Positions 1 to 14,000 of a stretch of DNA of 64,000 nucleotides are shown here, in pieces. The stretch is from Lanius collurio (Eukaryota; Chordata; Aves; Passeriformes; Laniidae): contig JACBWW010000004.1 in assembly GCA_020086605.1 (NCBI GenBank), positions 33,916,047 to 33,980,046 of the forward strand, in the 5' to 3' direction. Each line of letters opens with the position of its first letter. Within the stretch, counting starts at the first letter, position 1. The notes under the pieces were generated by a model, which ran no database searches, was not told where the DNA came from, and was given only the letters and a program-made list of their open reading frames with translations. The position numbers and the translations under genes are program-made.

Positions 1-2016
1 GATGCTGCCAGCGTGTTGCCCATCCGAGTGGAGGCATCATATTCCTTTCTGCTCCAAGGGGGTGGTGCCGTAAAAGGGATGTTTCTTTGCAAGGCAGCAG
101 CACAGACTGGGTGTGAAGAGCGAGGAGTGTGCAGGCAGCAAATGCAGAGCAGCCAATGGTTTGCATGTTCTGAGTCTCCTGTATCTGCATGGGGGAAACC
201 TACAGATGATGTTTTCTGGGAGAAACTTTGCCTGTTGTGTTGGTCTCCAGGCACATAGATGAGGCTGTGGCAAACAGCAGGTCACCAAGTCTCCTGCAAT
301 TTGGAAGGAAGCAATATGGGCTCATTTCTGGCTTTATCACTCAGTACTGCCACAGGTAGAAGTGGAAGTTGCCCACAGTAGTGCTATCAGACGCCTTCAG
401 CCCATGTTGTAGTATACTGGGCATAAGCAGTGGCCTGGAATTTGTCTGGTGACCTGCACTGGTGGAAGCAGCTGTCAGCCTTCATGTTTCACCCTCCAGC
501 CTGGACAGCCAGTGTAGCCTGTGCAGTGCTCTGGAGTGGGTGTGGGTGGCTCGGTCATGTGCCATTTCAGTAACAGAGCTGCCCCCATGCTGTGTTTGTG
601 CTGGCACAGCAGACCTAGTTGGGGAAGGGTATTCAAACACAGGGCTGCCTACTTTGAAATGCCAGCATGACCTCATAAAGGGAAGCTTTCAGTATCACTT
701 TAAACCTTCCTTTCTTGCTTTGTTTTTCTTGCTGTGCCTCCTTCCCATATCACTCTTAGCCTAGCTCCCTTATTTGTGTTTCACTTACCCTTGGGGCACT
801 GCTGACAGCTTGCTGTCTCTATTTTACTTCTCTCCAACCTCTACAAATTTTTTCTCCCTCCCCTTTCTTGTTTATTCTTTTTTTCTCACAAATTCTGCTT
901 CTCCATCCTGTCTTTCTAATGCTTCTCAGTTCCTCCAAGGCCTCTTCTTTCTTGTTTCCCTAAAAAAAAGTGCTCTTCTGGCCTTTGTGGTGCCAGGGAT
1001 CCTTCAGGTTCAGCCCTTTCCCTAGATGTGCCTGCTTTGACCCAGAGCTGAGCTCCAGGCATAGCCCTCCTTCTGCTCCTACTGGATTAATGTCTACTAA
1101 AGCCAAGAAGACTCTTTGTCCTTGCCCGTGTGCTGCCCTCAGAGCAGGCAACACTGGAGCCAACCCAAACCTCCCGCCTCTCATCATCATGATCCCAAAA
1201 GCTGTCAGGAACAGGATGTTGGGTCCTGCCGTGCCAGCCTGTGAACTTGGCACTCCCTTTTCTCTTTCTGCTACTCTCTGTGCAGTGCCATTCCCAATAC
1301 AGGGCTGGAAGAGTAGGATGGTATTTAGGACATGAGGTGCTTCATTACAAAACTTCTGACTCCCTCACAATCACTTCTGCAAGTCCCAGCCCTCAACCCA
1401 CTGTGAGCCTGCAGGCAGAGCAGAGGTGCTGGTGGGCAGCTTTGCTGCCCATGCTGGGACTGAGGCAGGCTCAGGATTGGTCTGGGGAAAGAGCAGGGGG
1501 AAGTGGGTGTGGAGGGCTTTGGGGCTGCCACGCTTCTCGAGGAACGTGGAGGGAGGAGGTTCACTGCTTAGCTGCAAGCACTGCCATCTTCTTGCTGTGG
1601 GCACAAACTGTGTCTCCCTAGGGGTTTTCATACCTTCCACCAGCACATTTTTTACCTGGCGCTAGGGGCATCTGGGCAGAGATGTTATGGGACAGAGATG
1701 TGCCACTGCTTGCCCACTCTCCTTGGGTCTGCTTTGTGTGATTCTCAGTCTTCACTTTTCCTGTCCTCCTTCCTATTTCTTCTGGTTTTAATTCCCTTTT
1801 TTTGGAGCATCTTAAATTGGCCTCTTGCCCCCTGATTCTTTGGCTTTGCCTTCTTTCAGAGGGTGGGAGCTGGTGCCTATGAGCAGTGGTTTTGCTGCAA
1901 GAGCAGAAGTTGGCTGGCCTATGTCCATTCCTTCTGCCTGTTCTGTGTTCCCTCACACACTGGGCCCTTCACTCCTCCTATTTTTTTTTAATTTTCTTTC
2001 TTTCTTTTCCCTTTAG
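1..2016 (+). other. DGKZ: DGKZ intron (partial), no exon seen
   Basis: This is intronic sequence upstream of the first visible DGKZ exon. I looked for the preceding exon, which should encode the end of the first C1 domain and the linker to the second, and found no matching reading frame with splice sites. The last 40 bases are a long pyrimidine tract ending in TTTAG, a strong 3' splice site for the exon at 2017. Short open frames here have no recognisable product. Confidence 0.7.
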
Positions 2017-2085
2017 CCCATCATTGTCCGGCATCACTGGGTGCACCGGAGGCGGCAGGAAGGGAAATGCCGGCAGTGTGGCAAG
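2017..2085 (+). CDS. DGKZ: DGKZ visible exon 1 (C1 domain 2, start)
   Basis: This 69-nt phase 0-0 exon encodes visible residues 1-23, including HHWVHRRR and the CRQCGK zinc-binding CxxC pair. A TTTAG acceptor and a GTGAGA donor flank it. Confidence 0.95.
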
Positions 2086-5000
2086 GTGAGAGGGCATCTT
2101 GGGCATTTTTCTCAGCCTGAAGGAAACCTAAGGTCAAACCAGAGACAAGAACAGGGCTGAGAACCAGGGACATCCCACCGTTCCTGTTTGGCAGCAAACC
2201 CAAGACACGTGCCCTGCTTTGCTCAGTGAAGCACTATGTAAGTGCTTCCCACATAGAGTAGTTCTTCCCCTGGGCCCAGTTAATCCTGAAGGAGACTGTC
2301 TTCCTGATATGCTTTGTTTGAGCAATAAGGACACAGTGGCCTCCCTGGTGCTGTTGTGGTGGTTGGGACTGTCTGACAGGATCTGGAGAGCTCCAGCTGC
2401 AGATGTGCTCTCTTTGTTAATGTCTCTCTTACTGGTGCAAAAGTCCTGTTGGATGGTAGGAAACTGCAAGGGAATTCCCTAAGCCTCTTATCTGTTCTTC
2501 CACAGGGTTTTCAGCAGAAGTTTGCCTTCCACAGCAAAGAGATTGTAGCCATCAGCTGTTCCTGGTGCAAACAAGCGGTGAGCAAAGCCCTCCCTGAATG
2601 CCTTACCAGTCACTTCTGCACTAATGACCTCTGCTTTCTGCTGAGACTCCCCAGGCTGCTACTCTGCAGCCCTTAACAGCTCCTCCTGCTGGGAGAAGCT
2701 GTACTATGATATTGGCAAGCTCCTTCAAGAAGCTTTCTCTTCATTACCTTCCCATTACAAAATTCCTGCATGGTTTCATCCGACACTCCCTGCATTGGGA
2801 TGGGGAACCTGAGAGGAGGAGATGGTGGCTGTGCCCAGCAAACTGAGCCAGCTGAGTTTTCTCTCTGTCTTCTCCTTGGCCAGTATCACAGCAAAGTGTC
2901 ATGTTTCATGCTGCAACACATTGAAGAGCCCTGCTCACTGGGGGCTCACGCTGCTGTTGTCGTTCCTCCCACCTGGATTCTGCGGGTCCGGCGGCCCCAG
3001 GTGAGTCACTTCAGCTCTTGTGGCTCTTTCACAGTTCCCATTTGTCCAGTGGCTCCTCACAGAGTTTTTATGCTTGTTCCTTTTCTCTTTAGAATCCACT
3101 GAAATCTAGTAAGAAGAAGAAGAGGACATCATTCAAGCGGAAATCCAGCAAAAAGGGGGCCGAGGTAAGAGATGAGGGGACTGGGAATGATCTTGTCTTG
3201 GAAGGGAAGAGGGTCTGAACAGTGAGGAGCAAGGCTGGGAATAAAAGTGGGCTTTTCTGGGTCTGCACTGAGGCTAAAGAGGTTAAGCTGGAAGGGAGGG
3301 TGCCTGCTGGCAGGGTATATCCCAGATACAAGGTTTATGGGGTGGCTGGAATGTTCTTTCTCCTACTTCTGGCTTGCATGATGTTAGGGCTCAGTTGGAG
3401 GTGGGAGTTTGCATTTCCTCAGCTTTGTTGAAGGATCTATGGTATCTCTTGCAGGAAGGGAGGTGGAAACCCTTTGTCATCAAGCCCATGCCAGCTCCTC
3501 TCATGAAGCCCTTGCTGGTGTTTGTGAACCCCAAGAGTGGTGGGAATCAGGTATGGCCTTGTCTGGTATCTCCCTAAGAAGACATCTCTGTGAGGGCATT
3601 GCTATTTGGCTGCTGCGCTCTCATCGTAGTTTTGGTGATGTCTCATCTGCACAAGAGGGCACAATGCCAGTTTGCTGCCCAGCAGTTCCCACCTTTGCCA
3701 GGCTTTGCCTGTGTCCCCTCCAGAATAGTTTTGTCTTAGCCTGTCCCTAGGCAGGACCAGATGCCTCCTTCTGCTGTCCACTGGGAACTCAATATTACCT
3801 GAAGTCTTTCTTCTCCCCATAGGGAGCCAAGATCATCCAATCCTTTATGTGGTATCTCAACCCACGGCAAGTTTTCGACCTCAGCCAGGGTGGACCCAAG
3901 GAGGCGTGAGTACTGATGGGGGCAGTACCTTTCTCTCCCCCATCCATGTCCCAGGATTCCTCCCTAGAGATCTTCACCCAGCTGGCAGTGGCCTGATGCT
4001 TCATAGCTCCCACATGCAGACACACCTTCAGTGCTTTGAGAGGCCTATCTAGGATAGCTTGTGATAGTCACTCATAGTCAGTGCTTCCTGATGGAGGGCT
4101 GGTCTAATCTTAAGGCTAGTGATGAAGAGCCATGGAATGAGGTTCCCAGGCATAGTTCCTTATATTCAATTAATACTGTGTGAGTCTTGTCTGCTTGCTG
4201 CGTTCTGGGTTATCCATGTGTGCGCAGCCCGTGGACACCCCACTCTTCCTCCACAAGAGCTGGTGAAGGCAGCTGCTGTGGCTTTGCCCACTGCTGTGAG
4301 CAGCTCTGGAGGGAGATATGGATGTGGCTTTGTGAATGCCAGGGGCTCTGTGAGGCAGCTGCTGTGTAACACTTTCAGTACCTTTCCCCTCCCCTCCTCA
4401 ACCTCCCCATTCCCTGCAGGCTGGAGCTGTACCGCAAAGTCCACAACCTCCGGATCCTGGCGTGTGGGGGAGATGGCACGGTGAGTCTCCAGCCCCTTCA
4501 GTCCGTAGCGCCCCTTTGCCCAGGCCTTTCCAGTGCAGACAGCAGCCCTCCTTGCTGTAATCCAGAAGAGGGCAAACTGTGCACACTGTGTCCATGGTAC
4601 AGCTGGTAGCATGGATACTGTGGGTGCCCTCATGCACTGTTCCAGGGAGTGCTAGTCTGTAACATGTCTGGATTTGTAGCCCTTTTGAGGACCAGTGTCC
4701 TCACTGGGGTTCCTGGTATCTCCTGCAGCAGCTGATTATAGCATTAGAGACCGTGAATAGCCTCAGATGTGGCTAAGGAGACCCCATTTCTGTCCCTCTG
4801 CCATCACTAGTGCTCTGAGTCATCTCTGCCTGGCTGCTGGTCCCTGAGATAAACAATGATTTCTTTGCACTCTGTTGCTTGACCAGGTGGGCTGGATACT
4901 CTCCATTCTGGACCAGTTACGCATCAACCCACCTCCTCCTGTGGCCATCCTACCTTTGGGGACAGGGAACGACTTGGCCAGAACACTGAACTGGGGTGGG

Positions 5001-8000
5001 GTAAGTGATGGGCACAAGAACCCATTGCTGACAGAGAAAGGCTGAATGCTTCAACCCTTGTTTCAGACACATGGGTGGAGATTTGCATGGGCTGATGTTT
5101 TAACTTCTGTAGCTAGAGACCAACAAACAAGTGTGATTTGGATGTTGCCATTCTTCTGACGTTTGAATTGTTCTGCATAAGATTATACAAAAGCAATTGC
5201 TTTTTCAGAGTTTGGAAGATTTTTAGAAGGAAGATGCATTATTTTAAACTTCAAGTCCCATTTCATTGCGCATTCAAGTAGAGTTGGTCTCTTCTACATC
5301 TTTTACTCTGGAATGTCTTATCAAAGCCTGCTGTCTGGGGTATCTCTGTGGGAGGCAGGCATGAGACTCACCAAGTCCTTCCCTTCACCAGGGTTACACA
5401 GATGAGCCTGTGTCCAAGATCCTATCACACGTAGAAGATGGGAACATAGTGCAGCTCGATCGCTGGAACCTCCATGTGGAGCCAAACCCTGACGCAAACC
5501 CTGAGGAAAAGGATGAGGCAGCTGCTGACAAGGTGGGACACCTCCTCTCTACGTCTGTTCCCTGTGCTAGAGGTCTGCATTCTCTTTTCTCTGCTGGCTC
5601 AGGCAGCCCCCAGCACCTGGGGTTACATTGTTGAGTTGGTGTTTCCCTCTCACTCCTCCAATTCCACCCTTCTCTTCATGGCTCTGAGCCACAGCAGTCG
5701 TGGAAAGGCATGTAGAGTTCATAACTAAAAGCCTACCAAAGGTTTTTTACCACAACTTGCAACAGGTATAAGCCCAGTCTTCTGTGAGACTGTTTTCTTT
5801 AGCAGAAATGAGGGTGATTGCAAAAACCTCAGAGAGCAGAGTGTGTCCCCTTGGGCCACTTCCCTTACCCCTAGGAGCCAGGAACTAATCCATTATCTCA
5901 GGCTGGTAACCTCTGTATTTTCTTAGGGTCCCTCAGCCTCATGAGCACTGTAGTGGCTCTGCAGTAAACTGACTTAATCTTTGCCACGGGCACATGCTGA
6001 CAGCCTCATCCTTATTCTTCCTTTCCATTTCAGCTCCCTTTGGATGTCTTTAATAACTACTTCAGCCTTGGCTTTGATGCACGGGTGACGCTGGAGTTCC
6101 ACGAATCCCGAGGTACAGGGCAGTGGCAGGACTTGGTCGGTGTCTGAGGGATGGTCCTGTTCTTGTTTGTGGGTTCCTCAAGAAAGCGAACAAGAGAATT
6201 GCTTCAGGGATGGAGCTGGAGGTGAAACAGGAGGAGCAAGTCCAAGCTGCAGAGGGGGAAGAGGGGTGCCTGCACAGGAAAAAGCTAGGAGCAGACTCCT
6301 GTCTGAGGCTGGCTGTAGAGCTGTGTCTGAGGAGAGCTGGTAAGTGAAATATTTCCATATGTAGGCCAGTGACCTGGACTTTTTTCTTTTTTCCCTAGAG
6401 GCCAACCCAGAGAAGTTCAACAGCCGGTTTCGGAATAAAATGTTCTATGCTGGGGTGAGTGTGTGGGGGATATCTGAGCCTGCCATCACAGCAGCCTCAA
6501 CGTTAACTGGAGCACAGGCATAGACCTGCCTTCTGTCTGCGCCCTGAACTCACTCATTTAAGTTACATGGACTTTCATGTGCACTCAAGCTAAGCCCCCC
6601 AGCCCGAAGGTGGAGAATTGCTGGAGAAAGGCTGCAGCACTGGGACTCACAGCTCCTCTTTGGCTGCAAGTGCTGCTGGCAGTACAACTTGCTCTGTGGC
6701 CTGCAGTACAGTTGCTGTATTGATCCCCTGCCACTATTGTTCTCGATCTCCAGCTCACGGGTGGTCACCCAGGCAGGACCTCCCTGGAGCTGTGGGAAGG
6801 CAGGCTGTCCCTCTTGCAGAGGAATAGGAAGCCTTTCCATAGTCCACACTACTTTGGTCTTTTATTGTATATGTTGGATCAGTTACAGCTTCCTGGCTAA
6901 TTACACCACCCTCCTGTATCTCACCTCTAGAGCCTTGCATCTCAGTATCATCTTTGTTCCTCTGTCTCCACATCCTCAAAATGCTTTCTACCCATGTGTC
7001 TGGTGACTGGTATTCGAGCAGTACTAAAGGCCAAGCTGCTCTGTGCCATCTCACATCTGTCCTGCTTGTGTCTCTTTTCCTATCTGCACAGTTAAACCCA
7101 AAGGGAACCTATGCTATCCTTCCCAGAATCTCTAGGTGGGGTCACTTCAGCTTTGTTTTGTGGTACTTCATTACAGCTTGAGACTGAATTTGTCTCTTGT
7201 GACTTGAGTCTCACTGGAGGAGACTCACCTTGCCAGCTCTTCCCTAAAGTCAGGAGTGGGCTGGCAGGGGAATACTAGTGCATGTTATTGAAGGTGCCCC
7301 AAGGTTTTTGGTAGACAAAATAGCAAGAGGAATGGATCATGTTGTTTTGGAGGAGAAGACTTCTGTGGATGAAAAGGGGGTTTGCAGGTTTCAGCAATTG
7401 AGGTCTTTGGCAGGTCAGTGGCGGGCTTCCTGGCTGCCCATTCTGGTGAACACCTGGGCACTAACTCTGTCTCTTACCTTGGCAGACGGCCTTCTCTGAC
7501 TTCCTCACCGGGAGCTCCAAAGACTTGGCGAAGCACGTCAGGCTGGTTGTGAGTGTGCTGGAGTGCTCTGGTCCAGGGAGGGGGTGAGCTGTGGAGGCAT
7601 GAGGAGTGTCCCTGGCACACTGTGTATGGCAGGGTTGGGGAGCGGATATGTTCCTGGGAGCATCACCTTCCCTTGACTTGGAGAACACTCACTGTAGGGA
7701 GCAGAGGGGGGAGGCCATTTTTTCCTAATTGGTAGGATGGACCGGGCTCCCCATTACAGCAGCCTGAACACCCTGTGTTGTCTCCAGTGTGATGGGACAG
7801 ACCTGACCTCCAAGATTCAGGACCTGAAGCCCCAGTGCCTGGTCTTCCTTAACATCCCAAGGTGAGCAGCTCCAGGACCTTCGTATGTCTTCATATGCTG
7901 GGCTTCAAACACCTGTGCTGTAGATCCCTGCCTGGGTTTGGGGTGCCGGTCCAGGCATTTTTTCCTGTCCCTTCATAGATACTGTGCAGGCACCATGCCT

Positions 8001-11000
8001 TGGGGCAACCCTGGGGAGCACCATGACTTTGAGCCTCAGCGCCATGATGACGGCTGCATTGAAGTTATTGGCTTCACCATGACGTCGCTGGTGAGTCAGT
8101 GCTGTTGCCAGCTGTAGGTAGCAGCCAGGGGAGTGACTGGTCCCACTGACCAAGTGTCAACCAGCCCACAGCTCCACAGATGCTCTCTGGAAGAGTTGTG
8201 GTGCTGGCCTGTGTGACAGTGTCTGCTCTCTAAGATTTAGGTGAGGTGCTGTCATGCCCTGGTCTGTGTGAGTCCCTTCTCACAGAAATCAAACCTGAGA
8301 CCCTCAGAACTTAATTCACTTGCAACATCCATCTCACAGTGGATGCTCCCCTCATCTGCATCTCAGTCCATGCTCTGCTCTCACTCTGGACCCTTTCACA
8401 GGCTGCTTTGCAAGTCGGTGGCCACGGGGAGCGGCTCTGTCAGTGCCGGCAGGTGGTTCTTAGCACGTCCAAGGCCATCCCCATGCAGGTGGATGGAGAG
8501 CCCTGCAAGCTGGCGGCTTCCTGCATCCACATCTCCCTGCGCAACCAAGCCAACATGGTGCAGAAGACCAAGCGGCGCAACTCCATGCCCCTGCTCAATG
8601 AGTAGGTTCCTTAGATCAATCTGCCACCTTCTCTCCAAGGAAAGACTGTTGGCAGGGAAAGGGATGGGACTGATCCATGACTGGCAGAGGCATTTCAGTC
8701 CTTTCTTGAGGAGGGTCTGGGGAGGGATCAGGTCACAGAAATTAAGGCCTGATCCTGATGTTGGAGAAGCTCTGGTGCCAAGCTCCCCACCCCAGTCTGT
8801 ACAACACTGTGCTCTTGCCTGTTTTGGAGGGATGAGGGGAATAAGGAGAAAGCAGGCTGTTATTTTCTGATATCTTCCTTTTTCCTTGCCCCCTGCACAC
8901 AGCCAGCAGCCAGTGCCCGAGCGGCTGCGGATCCGGGTGAGCCGAATCAGCATGCGTGACTATGAGGCACTGAACTATGACAAGGAAAAGCTCAAGGAAG
9001 CCTGTGAGTGACCAGCTGAGTGACCAGGGGTGGGAGCTGCAGTTCCCAAGTCCGGCGAAGCCTGTAGTTAAACTGGGTGAAGTTTTGGTTATGGGGCATG
9101 GGATGCTCCCTGAGTTGTGCCTGTGCCCTGTCCTGCAGCTGTGCCTCTGGGGATCATCGTGGTTCCAGGAGACAGTGACCTGGAGTTGTGCCGGACCCAA
9201 ATTGAGAAGCTGCAGGAGGTGAGTCTTTGCATGAAGAGTGGTCATGGCTGAAGGCTAAGGATGGAGGGACTCAGGGAAAGGATTTCTAAGCCTCCTTGAC
9301 ATGCATGCACCAGCACACCTTCTCTTGCTTTGGGTCACACTAAGAGGTCATGGTTTACCTTCGCTGTGTGGTAGAGGTAGGGTCCCAAGCTGGATGGCTT
9401 TTTGCTCCCTGCTGTCTAGCAGCTTCTTTTTCAGCATTGCTCTTCTGACTGTTTTCCAAGCCCAGAGAGTGGCCCTGAAAAACTACAGGGTAGTATAAAA
9501 AGTCGGCACACATCCTGTAGGGGGCTATAAGCCTTCTACCCTCCACAGGTTCTGTGTTTTCTGGCACAGCTCTGCCCTCTCCAGGTGCCTGGATTAGGTT
9601 TATAACCCCTCCAACTCTTTTCATTTGCAAGCACTAATTTTTGTGTCCTTGCCAATGTACTAGCACATGTCTGTGACCTGTACACAGACTGTGTAACTCT
9701 TGTTCCTGGTGAACAATACCTTCTAAGCCCATAGTGTGGCTCTGGTGCTGCACTGCTGTCTTCAGTATTCCCTATCACAGCTCCCTGCCCAGAAATTAGT
9801 TTTATGCCTTTCTATACTTTTAAATTTAGCCTGAGTAGAAAGAGAAGGAAAAACAAACCCTCAAGGACACAGACAGAGAGAACACACTCTCACTCTCTGC
9901 ATTTTCTTCTTCCCCTGGTGTTTTTTCTTCTTTGGCATTCAGCTGCTGTGGGAGAGGAGCAGGGAGCACCCTGTTTTTTTCAGTGAGCTCTCGTTTTTTT
10001 TCCTTCCGGAGAGTTGAACTGTGTTTTCCCTGGAATTTTGGATTTTCCTTTTCTGTTCTGCTGGACTGTTCATCAGGAGGACTTTTTCCACCAAGCACAG
10101 AGGCCCTGGCCTTGGGCCAAGGCCCAGCTCCAGGGAGGAGAGAGAGAGACAGACACTCATGGAAGGACTCTAACATTTTCCCAGGTTTTTCTCTTCCAGC
10201 GAGAGATTTTATTATTTAGCATTATTATCCTTTTCCTGTGTGTTTGTTAAATAAATAGTTTTATCTCCTTCACTTTCCTTCGAGGAGAATTTTTTTCCCC
10301 CCGAACCTGGTGGGGAGGGAGGGGTGGTTTGTAACCTGCCTTCCCTCAAAGTATATATTTCTAAATTTGGCCAAACCAGTACAACTGCTCAATCTGATTG
10401 TTGCACAGAAGATTGAAGGGACCTTGCTTAGTCTGCTGTTAGCTGGCTCTTGTGCCTGTGGGAATCCCATCCAGCATATGCATAGTGTCCTGCAGGGCTG
10501 AGTTGCAGAGTGCTTGCCTGGGCTGGCACACTGGCATCTGCCTCTTGCTGTGCCTGCTCTGCATGCCTGTCCCCTGCCCACCTTGTGCCCAGGAACTGGT
10601 GAGGACATGCAGGCAGGCACATGGCTTTCCTGCTGTGTCAGTGTGGTAGACTGATGCCCCTGCAATCTCCTGCACCTTTAAAACTGTGCAGTGTGGCTGG
10701 TGTTCCTTGGTCACCTCATGATTTACCTCTTCTCACTCCTTGGGCAGCCACTATGCTCTGGCCTTAAAGTCAGGCAGGGACCAGGCCAGACAGTGTGTAA
10801 AGCCAGATATAGCAGCACATTGAGCAACTCCAATGGGATGAGAGAGGGACTGTGAGACTGCCCAGACACAGGCTGTAACAGCACACCTTGCCTTTCTGCA
10901 GGATTTCCCTCCACAGCCCTCTGCTTTAGAGCGCCTGCTCTTTCAGGTGTGTATGGCCTCATTCTGTCTGCTGGGCCCATCTATCATGTCCACTGTGCCA

Positions 11001-14000
11001 GTTTCATGGGCTCATCTTGTGACAACTCTCTAAAGTCAGCTCCAGTCTGTCCCATGCTGCTCCCTGTTGCAGTGTGCTGTGCCTGTGTTTAAGTTCGCCC
11101 AAGTGCCTGTGATCCTCTGTGTCTGCAGGGACCTCCCAAAGCAGGAGGAATGCTCTGAAGAGAGATGTGGAGGCCATAAGCTACATCTTTATCCTCTCTT
11201 TTATTATGCAGGAGGGAGATGGAGCCAAGCCAAAGACACTGTCATTCCAGAAGCTGTCACCCAAGTGGTGCTTCCTGGACTGTGAGTATCACCCTCCCCT
11301 AGGAGTGTTGTCTGCGTCTGATGATGGGCTAAGCAAGGTCCTTTTGTCTGCCAGCTCAGTGGAGATAGGGGGTGGAGATCCATGTGGCTGCAAAGATCCA
11401 AGGGTTACTGATGCATTAGAAACCACAGAAGCACCCAAGAATTAGAGCACAGGAATTACAGCTCCTATCCCCAAAAAAGTGGTGGAATCAGTAGTCCAGC
11501 TGAAGTGCATTGACACCAATGCATGCAGCATGGGCTATAAACAGGAGGAGCCAAAAGATACGGCACAGCAAGAAAACTATGACATAGTTACTGTCACAGA
11601 GACATGGTGGGACAAGTCGCACAACTGGGGTGCTGCAAAGGGTGGCTATAAACTCTTCAGAGGGGACAGGCAAGGAAGGAGAGGCACTGGGGCAGCCCTG
11701 TATGATAGAGACTGTTTCAGTTGTCTAGAGCTTAATGATGGTGACAGTAGGGTTCAGTGTTTATGGGTAAGAATCAGGGAGAAGGCCAATAGGGCAGATA
11801 CCCTGGTGGAAATCTGTTATAGACTCCCACCAGGATAAAGAGATGAAATATTCTATAGGCAGCTAGGAAAAGTCTCAGTATCACCAGCCTTTGTTCTTGT
11901 GGAGGACTTCAGCTTACCAGATGTTTGCTGGAAACACAACACAGCAGAGAGGAAACAGTTCTCGGAGTGTGTGGATGGCAGCTTCCTGACACAGACAGTG
12001 AGGGATCCAGGGGGGAAGGCATCCCACTGGACCTGCTGTTTGCCAACAGGGAACGATTGGTGGGTGATGCTTGAAGCTGCCTTGGGCATCACAATCACAA
12101 AATGATCGTTTTTGATTCTTGTAAGAAGTAAGAAGGGAATGCCAGCAGAACTGCCACCTTGGACTTCTGAAGGGCAGACTTTGGCCTGTTTTGGAGACTG
12201 GTTGATGGAGTCCATTGGGAGGCAGTCCTGAGGGGCAAAGGAGTCCGGGAAGGCTGGATGTGCTTTAAGAAGGAAATCCTAAAGGCTCAGGTCAGGTCTA
12301 CGTGCTGAAAGACGAGCCAGCAAGGAAGAAGACAAGGCTGGCTGAACAGAGATCTTTGGTTGGAACTCAGGAGAGAAGGGAGGAGGGGCCGACAACCCAG
12401 GAGGACTACAGTGATGACATGAGGTTATGCAGGGAGAAAGTTAGAAGGACCAAAGCCCAACTAGAACTTAATTTGGCGACTGCTATAAAAGACAACAAAG
12501 AAAATGTTTCTGCAAATACATCAGCAACAAAAGGAGGTCTGAGGAGAATCTTCATCCTTGACTGAGTGAAAGGGTAGAGACATAGTGACAGAGGATAAGG
12601 CTCAGGTACTTAATGCCTTCTTTGCCTCAGTCTTTAACAGTAAGACAAATTGTTCTCAGGGTATCCATGCCCCTGAGGTGGGAGACAGGGACCAGAATGA
12701 AACCCCTATAATCCAAGGGGAAATGGTTAGGGATCTGCTATACCACTTAGACACACGCAAGTCTGTGGGACTGGGTGGAATCCACCTAGAGGTACTATGG
12801 GAGATGACAGAAGTGCTCACTGAGCCACTTTCGATCAATTACCAGCAATCCTGGCTGATGAGGAGGTCCCAGCTGACTGAAAATTAGTAAATGTGATGCC
12901 CTTCTATAAAAAGAGCCGAAGGAGAATCTGGGGAACTAGAAGCCTGTCAGCCCAACCCTGGTGCTGTGAAAAGTCATTGAGCAGATCATCCTGATCCCAT
13001 CAGGCAGCACTACCAGGGGATCAGGCTCAGCCAACATGAGTTTGTGAAAGGCAGGTCCTGCTTGACCACGCTGATCTCTTCCTGTGTCAAGGTGACCTGC
13101 TAAGTGGATGAGTGAAAAGCTGTGGATGTTGTCCACCTGAACTTCAATAAAATGTTTGACCCTGTTTTCCACAGCATTCTCCTGTGGAAACTGGCTGCTC
13201 ATGGCTCAGATGAGTGCACTGTTCACTTCATAGAAAACCAGCTGGATGCCCCGGCCCAGAGAGGGGTGGTGACTGGAGTTACATTCAGTTGGTGGCCGGC
13301 TCCAGTGGTGATCCCCAGGGCTCAGTGTCGGACCTGGTCCTGTTTATTATCTTTATCAATCTGGATAAGGAGATCAAGGGAGCTGGAGCTAGAGAAAAGG
13401 AGATTGAGGGAAGACCGCATCTCTGTCTACAACTACCTGAAAGGAGGTTGTGTCAAGTTATGTTGGTCTCTTCTCCCAAGCAACAAGCAAGAGGATGAAG
13501 GGAAATGACCTCAAGTTGCATCAATGAGGATTTTTTTCTCACTGAAAGGGTAGTCTAGCATTGGAACAGGCCATCCAGGGAAGTGGATGAGTCCCCATCC
13601 CTAAAGATATTTAAAAGACCTGTAGAAGTGGCACTTAGGGACGTGGTTTAGTGGTGGACTTGGTAGTGTTGATTTAATGTTTGAACATGATGATCTTAAG
13701 GGTCTTTCTCAGCCTAAGCAACTTGATGATTCTGTGATTCTATGAATTTGGGGGGTGAGAGGACAGACCCTCAGTGACAAGCCACAGGGAGCCACTGAGG
13801 CTTGGGACTCATGGATATTGGTGTCTTTGGGGCTGAGCACAGCAGTGCTTTGCCCCAGGCTGCATGGCTGGCTGCTGACCAGGAGTGGAGCAAGGAGTGT
13901 CAGCAGTTCTCTTGCCCCTGGAGCTGAAGACAGCTTGGTGGCGTGTGTTTGTCACTGTGGGTGTGCTGGGGATGTTCTTCTGTGTTGTGCAGGCAGGGGG

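Larger units (their letters stand above)
9219..11211 (+). other. DGKZ: DGKZ intron with LTR-like insertion
   Basis: This 2-kb intron holds the LTR-like block at about 9.84-10.39 kb, described separately. The rest, about 9.22-9.83 and 10.4-11.2 kb, shows no exon or recognisable element. Confidence 0.6.
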
